Positions 9,001 to 15,341 of a stretch of DNA of 32,767 bases are shown here, in pieces. This stretch comes from CALFCX01 sp964603025 (lineage in GTDB: Bacteria > Margulisbacteria > WOR-1 > JAKLHX01): NCBI GenBank assembly GCA_964603025.1, contig CAZRTO010000007.1, forward strand, positions 1 through 32,767, given 5' to 3'. The translations under genes were made by a program, and so were the position numbers. Each line of letters starts with the position of its first letter. Position 1 is the first letter of the stretch. The notes under the pieces are model-generated. The model made no database searches. It was not told the DNA's origin and worked only from the letters and a program-made list of their open reading frames with translations.

Positions 9001-9264
9001 ATGGAGTTCGGTGCCGGAAGGCCCAACATAAACTGGTTGTCGATCCCTAATATTACTCCGTACAAAAAAGCGGCCGATATAGCCGCGGATATCCCTAACG
9101 CTATCCTGGTCAGCAGGCTGAACCCGGCTACCCAGCAGTTTGAGGACTATTTCAAGACGCAGTCAGGGATATGGCTGGGCAACAACTTTAATATTACTCC
9201 GGGTGAGGGATATGCCGTGGTTATAGAAGGCAATTCATCCTGGACACCGGCGGTGAACGAATGA
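6076..9264 (+). CDS. Large adhesin-like protein: TIG, CBM-like and FN3 domains
   Basis: A 1062-aa exported protein with a signal peptide of about 30 residues (cleavage LHA-D). Approximate domains: two TIG/IPT-like repeats 48-230; a jelly-roll carbohydrate-binding-like (CBM11/CIA30-type) domain 234-415 (VIDDYEYYPGKDHRG, SLWVKGDGT, YIDYISA); TIG 417-508; a second CBM-like domain 510-690; two TIG repeats 693-875 (GTTVEVIGRNFG, GTTAVITGTNFL); fibronectin III 876-970 (YYIYRST, YYYKVKAYDAAGNES); and a C-terminal module with NWLSIPN and NITPGEGYAVVI. No membrane anchor or LPxTG is seen. The start lies one base after the preceding stop, inside a 16-bp palindrome; an in-frame ATG at 6085 is possible. 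Probably a glycan-binding surface protein. Confidence 0.88.
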   Translation: MHLMKRKTRFLNRIISAAMIVMLIAPTLHADEWITIGSGDIGSGSGSVALIGASPSAAYNGDTINVEITGQDTNFGPLTTVDFGDDITVNSVSVTDASHITANISISTSAGTGTRTITAVTGGEIASGAIFTVNAPSLSISPSTGEQGWTGNLTVTGTGSHFINGTTTAVFSGSGITVNSVAVSGPTSAVLNVTIADLAVISTRTLTVSTDLGALGMETINASFAVTIAGGAGLVIDDYEYYPGKDHRGMMNYYYRSGSNAEDVNIPEPVNSAAIIQEGSRSMQITYAGAAAGQWGGYWGGGLTIEAKDLTPYSGISLWVKGDGTNNTFSINLTEADVSGVPQETYASPSYSLSDTNWHEIQIPFSAFVRDSSGNQLEGSFSKVVKGYAIVYRGGQSTSAFHYIDYISARNIDVSSVPTVTGVNPNTGPNNATTTVTITGTNFTGVTAVRIGTWPVSSFTVNSPTSITAVIPSGLPANTYHVTVTNAYGTSAETPADLFTVTEGSGDIIIDNYEDNGRPDARGQMEYYFKSGAQAGEAAVTEPANSTSIVHEGLRSMQLRYPGAAAGQWGGYWGGGLLTPAADAIDISSANMLVYYVRGDGTDNTARLSVTEYKDGVNDETYRALDRHKLNNSGSFKEVKVPYTRIWRDEYSGSIKDDNVFSNRLKSYTFVYEGAAATANNNYIDLLKAVNWTGPIIDLLGPSFGPVGTTVEVIGRNFGATQGSSIVTLNGMTAAVSSWSATRIVMTVPVGATSGPVEVTVDGFVSNAVPFTVTSTDQEGPMITAITPNIGPAGTTAVITGTNFLADPGAANRSTASYHITFGLNRITTANVLAWSDTSITVIVPNIADGVYPVQVRANDRESNFVDFTVGIALDTEPPSSVFGNSMVKSGSNLILGWTPATDNVGVAGYYIYRSTTPVFTASLSNRVGSSPTNSYTDAGALAAADSYYYKVKAYDAAGNESVQASNMGYKLNKNMEFGAGRPNINWLSIPNITPYKKAADIAADIPNAILVSRLNPATQQFEDYFKTQSGIWLGNNFNITPGEGYAVVIEGNSSWTPAVNE
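6954..7049 (+). repeat. 96-bp block shared with the next gene (copy 1)
   Basis: This block in the first CBM-like domain matches 11281-11376 in the following gene with only four mismatches. All four fall at third codon positions (GGT/GGA, ACG/ACT, ATC/ATA, GGG/GGC) and are synonymous, so the encoded 31-residue stretch (QWGGYWGGGL ... WVKGDG) is identical. The pattern suggests recent duplication or gene conversion followed by purifying selection. Confidence 0.9.
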
Positions 9265-9310
9265 AACCCGAAGCGGATTATATCGATATATATATAGGGA
9301 TGAGTACTAC

Positions 9311-12300
9311 ATGCGATCGTTGAGAACTTATAAAAAGGGCTTATTTACCGCATTGTTGGCGATGCTGACAGTGGTCTCCGCTGTTCTTGCGGGAACCCAG
9401 CATATTGAATACGGTTATGTCCAGAATGCTTCGGATGCCACTGCGTCATCTAATTCCGGCGTGCGGATATATAACACTCTCCGGCCAAACGATGTCATTT
9501 CTTCATCTACAGATACCTCAAGCCCGAGCTTGTGGTACAAAAACGTCGGAGAAGCTATGATCGTACAGTGGCAGGTTGGAGATGACCATGTTGTGCTTAT
9601 CGATAAGGAAATAAATCCCGGGACGGCAACCCGCAAAGGGTATTATGCAGTTTCCAACATAGATATTACCGAAGGAAATGACGAATATAACCATGTCTTA
9701 AGGCCGATCCCTGTTCCTGTTGGGACCCCGGGCGACAATCAAGCCAGCCTAGCGTGGACTGCGGCTGAGGAAGATCCGGGTGTGCCGGTAAGGACGAACA
9801 TTACAGGATATAGGATCTTGAGATCGACCAGCCAGACCGGTCCGTATACTTTTTTGGCGACCGTTGAAGGAAGCACAAGCTATACCGATACCAGCGCCGT
9901 TAATGGCACCACATATTATTACGTTATCCAGCTTGTTTACAGGGTAAGCGCCGGAACACCGCTCGTCTCGGCTTACTATTCTGGGAATTCTAACGCGGTC
10001 ACTCCTTCGGCCGGACCGCCCCCCGGAGTGATAATAATCGATGACTATGAAGACCCGAACCCGAGAACATATTACAATGCCGGCGATGTCCTTCCGACAT
10101 ATTCCGTCGGGACCGACGATCCTTATGAGGGCGCCAAGTCGGTACAAGTCGGATATTCATATACAGGAAGCGGGTGGGGCGGGCTTGTCGGAGGCGTGCT
10201 TCCGAATAATCTCGATATTTCTTCGGCCACCGGTGTTAGTTTCTGGCTGAAAGGCGACGGCTCAAACAACACAATAAGGATCGATCTCAAGGAAGCGACC
10301 AATGAAGCCCCCGCCAACGGCGAGGTATATTCAAGCACTGATATCCCGCTCAGCAACACAGGCTGGCAGAAAATAGAGCTGCCGTACAGCGCGTTCGTCA
10401 GGAATCCTTATGACGGAGTGACCGGCGGCAACAATTCGTTCGATAAGAATATATACCAGTACCAGCTGATGTACACAGGCACCAACGCGTCCGGAGCTTC
10501 CCACTTTGTCGATTACATTGTGGCCGAAACGATAAGCATTTCCGGAGCGCCAACGGTAACCGATGTAAACCCTGATACCGGAGAGAACACGTCCGCGACA
10601 CCGGTTGTCATAACCGGTACCAACTTCGGCGGGACGACCGCGGTAAAGATCGGTACATGGGACGTAACTTCGTTCACTGTGGACAGCGCCTTGCAAATAA
10701 GCGCTGTCATCCCGGCCGGATTGCCGGTCGGCACATATCATGTGACCGTTACCAACGGCTACGGAACATCCGCGACTTCATCCGCCGATGAATTCACGGT
10801 AACTGCACCGGTCAGCACTGTTCCGACCGTAACGGGAGTGACACCGAACAGCGGAGTGAATACATCCACTACTCCGGTAACTATAGAGGGGACCAATTTC
10901 ACCGGCGTGACGGCGGTTAATATAGGGACCTGGCCGGTGAGCTCGTTCACGGTTGACAGCGGAACACAGATATCAGCCACTATCCCGGCCGGATTGCCGG
11001 TCGGCACATATCATGTGACCGTTACCAACGGATCCGGCACGTCAGCCACCAGCCCGGCTTCACAGTTCACGGTGACCTCCGGCGGGACTGCTTTTGACGG
11101 AGTCGTTATTGACGACTTTGAATTCTATGCCGAGAGAGATCACCGGGGCATGATGGATTATTACTATGAGTCGGGTTCCGGAGTTGATGAAGTGACTATG
11201 ACAGCGCCGGCGAATTCGACTACAGTTGTTCAGGAAGGTGTCCGCTCCATGCAGATGACATATCCTGGAGCCGCGGGCGCGCAGTGGGGCGGATACTGGG
11301 GAGGCGGACTCACGATAGAAGCAAAAGATCTTACTCCTTATTCGGGTATAAGCCTCTGGGTGAAAGGCGACGGCACCGGCAATACTATAGTAGTGAGCCT
11401 GAAAGAGGCCGATGTCTCAGGAGTTGAGCAGGAAGCTTATATAAGCGTTGCTATTCCGCTGGCCAACACCTCATGGCACAAGGTAGAAATACCATTCTCA
11501 TCGTTTGTGAGGGATCCTTACGGAGTGCTTCTCGAAGGCGCATTCAGCAAGGTAATAAAGGGCTATACGATAGTCTACCGCGGCACGCAGACGACCTCTG
11601 CTCAACACTTTGTTGACTATCTGGTGGCCGAGAACATAAGCCTGTCAAATGTTCCTACGGTCACGGATGTGACGCCGGATACCGGAGTAAACACCTCCGT
11701 GACCCCCGTGGTCATAACAGGCACCAATTTCGGCGGTGCGACCGCTGTCAGGATAGGGACCTGGCCGGTGAGCTCGTTCACCGTGGATGCGGCGACGCAG
11801 ATATCCGCGGTCATCCAGTCCGGTCTCCCGGCTGGGACATATCACGTAACAGTGACAAATCCGTACGGAACTTCGTCCACATCGCCGGCGGACCAGTTCA
11901 CGGTTACTGTGCCGACAGTTCCTGGAACGGCGCCGGCAGTTACCGGTATCAACCCGAACACCGGAGAGAACACAACCTCCACAGAGGTCACCATAACCGG
12001 GACCGGTCTTGACGGGGCTTACGCCGCGCACATAGGGACTTTTGAAATGACTATTGTGTCAGTCACTCCTACTCAGGTGATCGCGATAGTCCCGCCGGGG
12101 ATCCCCGCCGGAGATTATCATATAACCGTGACCACGCCCAACGGCACTTCCGCCGAGACCCCGAACGACATCTTCACGGTAACCGAACCGAGCGGACCGG
12201 TATCCGATACCACGCCGCCGGTTATAAGCGATGTAAGATTTGACGATAAGCCTGTGATGGACGGCGATTTCGTGGCAAGGACACCGGTGATAACGGCCCT

Positions 12301-12805
12301 GCTCACCGATGATGTAGCGATAGATCCTTCTTCGATAAGGGTCAGACTGATAAACGTATATGATACCGGATCATCGCCCGCCGTGACCTTCGATCCCGCT
12401 ACTGGACGTATGCGGCTTGCAGTGACATCGCCGCTGCCTTACGGAGAAACAGCGTTCTCGATCAGCGTTAGCGATACTTCAGGGAATTCCGCCGAATTCA
12501 GGATAACGCTCAACGGCAATGACGGGTCGGTGTTCAATTATCCCAATCCGTTCGATCCGACGACCGGCGGCACAAAGATAGCTTTCAACATAAGAGAGAA
12601 TACGCAGGTCACCATCTATTTGTTCGATACTACCGGAAGGATCGTGGTGAAAAGGCCTTTCAATGCCACTGTCGGCTTCAACGAATACGAGTGGGACGGC
12701 AGGGATGATTACGGCACTATGGCCAGCAACGGAGTCTATCTGCTCAGACTGGTATCCGGCAGCAGGCTTATCGGCAAGACAAAGATATGGGTGATAAAAC
12801 GATGA
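9311..12805 (+). CDS. Large adhesin-like protein with FlgD/Por-tail-like C-terminal domain
   Basis: A 1164-aa exported protein with signal peptide 1-27 (cleavage VLA-G). Approximate domains: an unrecognised N-terminal domain 28-133; fibronectin III 135-235 (ITGYRILRST, TTYYYVIQLVY); CBM-like 240-410; TIG 413-498 and 504-590; a second CBM-like 596-777 (nearly identical core to the preceding protein); TIG 781-867 and 874-959; an Ig-like domain 969-1070; and a FlgD-type/type IX sorting-like domain 1074-1164 (NYPNPFDPTTGG, TTGRIVVK, YEWDGRDDYG, GVYLLRLVSG, GKTKIWVIKR). Such NYPNPF tails direct or anchor secreted proteins in Bacteroidetes and many candidate phyla. A modest AGGGA lies ten bases before ATG 9311. 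It overlaps the PorV-like gene by 4 nt, suggesting coupled translation and a shared task. Confidence 0.88.
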   Translation: MRSLRTYKKGLFTALLAMLTVVSAVLAGTQHIEYGYVQNASDATASSNSGVRIYNTLRPNDVISSSTDTSSPSLWYKNVGEAMIVQWQVGDDHVVLIDKEINPGTATRKGYYAVSNIDITEGNDEYNHVLRPIPVPVGTPGDNQASLAWTAAEEDPGVPVRTNITGYRILRSTSQTGPYTFLATVEGSTSYTDTSAVNGTTYYYVIQLVYRVSAGTPLVSAYYSGNSNAVTPSAGPPPGVIIIDDYEDPNPRTYYNAGDVLPTYSVGTDDPYEGAKSVQVGYSYTGSGWGGLVGGVLPNNLDISSATGVSFWLKGDGSNNTIRIDLKEATNEAPANGEVYSSTDIPLSNTGWQKIELPYSAFVRNPYDGVTGGNNSFDKNIYQYQLMYTGTNASGASHFVDYIVAETISISGAPTVTDVNPDTGENTSATPVVITGTNFGGTTAVKIGTWDVTSFTVDSALQISAVIPAGLPVGTYHVTVTNGYGTSATSSADEFTVTAPVSTVPTVTGVTPNSGVNTSTTPVTIEGTNFTGVTAVNIGTWPVSSFTVDSGTQISATIPAGLPVGTYHVTVTNGSGTSATSPASQFTVTSGGTAFDGVVIDDFEFYAERDHRGMMDYYYESGSGVDEVTMTAPANSTTVVQEGVRSMQMTYPGAAGAQWGGYWGGGLTIEAKDLTPYSGISLWVKGDGTGNTIVVSLKEADVSGVEQEAYISVAIPLANTSWHKVEIPFSSFVRDPYGVLLEGAFSKVIKGYTIVYRGTQTTSAQHFVDYLVAENISLSNVPTVTDVTPDTGVNTSVTPVVITGTNFGGATAVRIGTWPVSSFTVDAATQISAVIQSGLPAGTYHVTVTNPYGTSSTSPADQFTVTVPTVPGTAPAVTGINPNTGENTTSTEVTITGTGLDGAYAAHIGTFEMTIVSVTPTQVIAIVPPGIPAGDYHITVTTPNGTSAETPNDIFTVTEPSGPVSDTTPPVISDVRFDDKPVMDGDFVARTPVITALLTDDVAIDPSSIRVRLINVYDTGSSPAVTFDPATGRMRLAVTSPLPYGETAFSISVSDTSGNSAEFRITLNGNDGSVFNYPNPFDPTTGGTKIAFNIRENTQVTIYLFDTTGRIVVKRPFNATVGFNEYEWDGRDDYGTMASNGVYLLRLVSGSRLIGKTKIWVIKR
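10709..10758 (+). repeat. 50-bp exact repeat in TIG domain (copy 1)
   Basis: Fifty bases identical to 10982-11031, encoding the end of adjacent TIG domains (IPAGLPVGTYHVTVTNG). Exact nucleotide identity including third positions indicates very recent tandem domain duplication or conversion. Confidence 0.9.
10982..11031 (+). repeat. 50-bp exact repeat in TIG domain (copy 2)
   Basis: Second copy of the 50-base block at 10709-10758, 273 bases (91 codons) downstream and therefore in frame. Recombination between the copies would delete or add exactly one TIG domain. Confidence 0.9.
11281..11376 (+). repeat. 96-bp block shared with the preceding gene (copy 2)
   Basis: Counterpart of 6954-7049, with 92 of 96 bases identical and all differences synonymous. 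It lies in the second CBM-like domain of the second adhesin-like gene, in the same reading frame as copy 1. Confidence 0.9.
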
Positions 12806-14727
12806 GAAAGTCAACTTCCGCTTTAATAATACTGGCTTTGGCGGTCCTTACTGCCGGTGCATCCTATGCCCAGCAGACGGGCTTTGCCATCGACCCCACC
12901 TATATCGGTGTAGGAGCAAGGCCTCTGGGTATGGGAAAAGCTTATGTGGCCGTTGCCGAGGATGCGGATACCATATTCATGAACCCGGCGGGCCTGGGCA
13001 GGATAGATTCGTGGAAGCTTACCACACTGTATTCGGATTTCATGGGGGATGTCAAATACAGCGTGCTGGGCGGTGTCGTTCCCATGGAGACTGGGTCTCT
13101 CGGTTTTGGATATATCACATCCAGGGTCGACGGAATATGGATAATGGGCCCCGATGCCACCGCTACCACCCACTGGCCGGTCCCTTCAGCGCTGGGCGAG
13201 TACAGCAATAGCGTGGCTTTTGTCTCCTACGGTTTTCCGCTGGAAAAAGTCTCGGGTTTCGGCAAGGACATATATGTCGGCGCCAATCTGAAATATTTTG
13301 ACCAGCAGGGATCCGGAACGAACGAAGCCTATTACGCGGGTGGCCGCGGCATCGACGTCGACCTGGGCGTATTGTACGCTCCAAAAGGATGGCTGTCGCT
13401 CGGTATAACACAGCAGAACGCGATCCCGTCCAGTATGGGCGGGGCGGTTACTTTCAGGAGCGGGGTCGAAGAGTCCGTCCCGTCGATAACCAAGGCCGGC
13501 GCCAAAATAGCGCTTCTGGGCGAGGAAGACCTTGCTTTGATAGATTCCTCATTTAAGCTTAATCTTGCGGCCGATATCGATCTCCACAGCACCGATAACA
13601 GGCCTATGGGGGTGCACCTCGGCGCGGAACTGATGCCAAACGATTTTCTGACCCTCAGGGCCGGACTTGACAGGGACCCTCATCCTTCAACGGTGGACAT
13701 TTCCCAGGCTACAAATATCACTTTCGGGGCGGGGATAAAGGCTTACGGAGTCCGTTTCGATTATGCCTATCATCCTTATTCGTCGATAGCAGAGAACGCG
13801 ACGCATTTCTTTTCACTGTCGTTCGTCGGCGAGGAAAAGAAAGAAGAGCCGCAGGTTGAAGACTACATAACGCTGCTGATGCCGCGGGACAAATATATAA
13901 CCCGCAGGGATTATGTGAGGATATACGGCATGGTCAGGCCCGAAGTGGAGCAGCTGGAGATAAACGGGACCCCGGTGCCGATCGAGGTAATAGACGGACA
14001 AAAGACCTTCAGGATAAAGACCCCGCTCGAGGGATTTGGCAAGAGGTCCTTCATCGCTGAAGCGTTCGACGCGGACGGCAACAATCTGGACAAGAAGAAG
14101 CGCAGGATATTGAAGGTGGCTTCCTTCAAGGACGTACCCGAAGATTACTGGGCGTTCGAGTCGATCGAGGTCGGCGCTACCGCCGGGTTGTTCGAAGGAT
14201 ATCCGGACGGATTGTTCAGGCCAAACCAGGTCATGAGCCGGGCGGAACTGACGACGATGATGGTCCGCATAACAAAACCCGACCTGAAGAGCACGATCGA
14301 AAAGCAGGTATTCCCTGATCTGCCTTACTATCACTGGTCGATTAGGTATGTCGATGCGGCAAAAGATATGGGCCTTGTAATCGGTTATCCTGACAAGGAG
14401 TTCAAGGCCGACAGGAAGATAACGCGCGCCGAAGGCGTATCAGTGGCGACCAGGTTCGATTCGGAATATGTGGTGGATCCTGAAGATGATCCGTATTCTG
14501 ATGTGGCGCAAAAACACTGGGCCGCAGGATACATAGAAACATCCAAGCAAAAAGGCATACTGGATTATCTGGCTACCGAAAGGTTCGCTCCCAAAGAGGG
14601 GATCACCCGTGCGGAAGCCGCGGAGATAATCGCAAGGACCGACTACGGCACCAGAATGATAGAGGACCTGCTCAACTGGAACAAGGGCTACGGACTTAAG
14701 TCCATGATACAGATAAGGCCCGAATAA
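12802..14727 (+). CDS. PorV/UPF0164-like outer-membrane barrel with three C-terminal SLH repeats
   Basis: A 641-aa protein with signal peptide 1-23 (cleavage SYA-Q). The mature N-terminus carries the PorV/UPF0164 signature: IGVGARPLGMGKAYVA, then DTIFMNPAGLG. A barrel follows to about residue 345, then an Ig-like linker (about 355-440, VRIYGMVRPEVEQLEINGTPV). Three SLH repeats follow at about 442-490 (FKDVPEDYWAFESIE, GYPDGLFRPN), 503-551 (GYPDKEFKADRKITRAE) and 563-613 (YSDVAQKHWAAGYIE, ITRAEAAEII). SLH repeats usually bind pyruvylated or otherwise modified peptidoglycan-linked polymer, so the protein probably ties the outer membrane to the wall. ATG 12802 makes an ATGA overlap with the previous stop and has GGGTGA seven bases upstream; ATG 12787 is an alternative. 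PorV family members shuttle secreted proteins in type IX secretion, which fits its neighbour's C-terminal tail. Confidence 0.9.
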   Translation: MRKSTSALIILALAVLTAGASYAQQTGFAIDPTYIGVGARPLGMGKAYVAVAEDADTIFMNPAGLGRIDSWKLTTLYSDFMGDVKYSVLGGVVPMETGSLGFGYITSRVDGIWIMGPDATATTHWPVPSALGEYSNSVAFVSYGFPLEKVSGFGKDIYVGANLKYFDQQGSGTNEAYYAGGRGIDVDLGVLYAPKGWLSLGITQQNAIPSSMGGAVTFRSGVEESVPSITKAGAKIALLGEEDLALIDSSFKLNLAADIDLHSTDNRPMGVHLGAELMPNDFLTLRAGLDRDPHPSTVDISQATNITFGAGIKAYGVRFDYAYHPYSSIAENATHFFSLSFVGEEKKEEPQVEDYITLLMPRDKYITRRDYVRIYGMVRPEVEQLEINGTPVPIEVIDGQKTFRIKTPLEGFGKRSFIAEAFDADGNNLDKKKRRILKVASFKDVPEDYWAFESIEVGATAGLFEGYPDGLFRPNQVMSRAELTTMMVRITKPDLKSTIEKQVFPDLPYYHWSIRYVDAAKDMGLVIGYPDKEFKADRKITRAEGVSVATRFDSEYVVDPEDDPYSDVAQKHWAAGYIETSKQKGILDYLATERFAPKEGITRAEAAEIIARTDYGTRMIEDLLNWNKGYGLKSMIQIRPE

Positions 14728-14742
14728 ACACTTCTTGGCGGG

Positions 14743-14751
14743 TGCTATAAT
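14743..14751 (+). promoter_or_regulatory. Extended -10 promoter of pth, probably leaderless
   Basis: TGCTATAAT is a perfect extended -10 box whose last base lies eight bases before the pth ATG (14760). A second TATAAT occurs at 14753-14758. Transcription should begin at or next to the A of the start codon, giving a leaderless mRNA; indeed no Shine-Dalgarno sequence is present. No clear -35 box was found. Confidence 0.6.
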
Positions 14752-14759
14752 CTATAATC

Positions 14760-15341
14760 ATGTATCTTGTTGTCGGCCTCGGCAATCCAGGTAAACAATA
14801 CGCGGATACGCGCCACAATATCGGCTTCAGGGTAGTGGAAAGCCTTGCCGCCCGTTCCGGCGCATCGCTCAAATACAAGACAGCCTTTGATTCTTTGTAT
14901 GCAAAAGCCGACCTGGAAGGGCAAACCGTGCATTTTCTGCTCCCACAGACTTATATGAATAATTCCGGACGAGCGGTGCTTGCGGCCGCCAAAAAGATAT
15001 CAGTTCTTTTGGAGAACATAATAGTCGTGCATGACGAGATAGACCTTCCTCCGGCGGCGGTGAAGATAAAGACCGGGGGAGGCGCCGCCGGCCATAACGG
15101 GCTACGCTCCATAATGCAAGATCTCGGTTCCGGAGACTTCACAAGGATAAGGGTAGGCATAGGCAAACCGGACAAGAAAAGAGCGACGGGAGCCGAATAT
15201 GTGCTTTCCGGATTCTTGAAGAGCGAAAAAAAGGCCTTCAAGCAAGCCGTGCTCAGGGCGTCAGACGCCGCCGAAGCGGTGATCCTGCTTGGCGCCGCCA
15301 AGGCCATGAATTCCTTTAACAGAACAACACAGGAAAAATGA
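14760..15341 (+). CDS. pth: Peptidyl-tRNA hydrolase
   Basis: A 193-aa cytosolic enzyme that releases the peptide from peptidyl-tRNAs dropped by ribosomes, recycling the tRNA. The family signature is complete: VVGLGNPGKQY with Asn9, DTRHNIGF with the catalytic His19, PQTYMNNSG with Asn67, HDEIDLP with Asp92, and GGGAAGHNGLRS. Its length equals that of the E. coli protein (194 aa). The start ATG immediately follows a -10 box, so translation is probably leaderless. The last base of the ORF before the stop overlaps the mfd start (ATGA), so pth and mfd are almost certainly co-transcribed. Confidence 0.97.
   Translation: MYLVVGLGNPGKQYADTRHNIGFRVVESLAARSGASLKYKTAFDSLYAKADLEGQTVHFLLPQTYMNNSGRAVLAAAKKISVLLENIIVVHDEIDLPPAAVKIKTGGGAAGHNGLRSIMQDLGSGDFTRIRVGIGKPDKKRATGAEYVLSGFLKSEKKAFKQAVLRASDAAEAVILLGAAKAMNSFNRTTQEK

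Noticed and set aside
9279..9298. AT-rich palindromic TATATCGATATA run between the two adhesin genes as a promoter
   Set aside because: No -35 partner was found and the element is low in complexity. The genes look co-transcribed, so I do not call a promoter.
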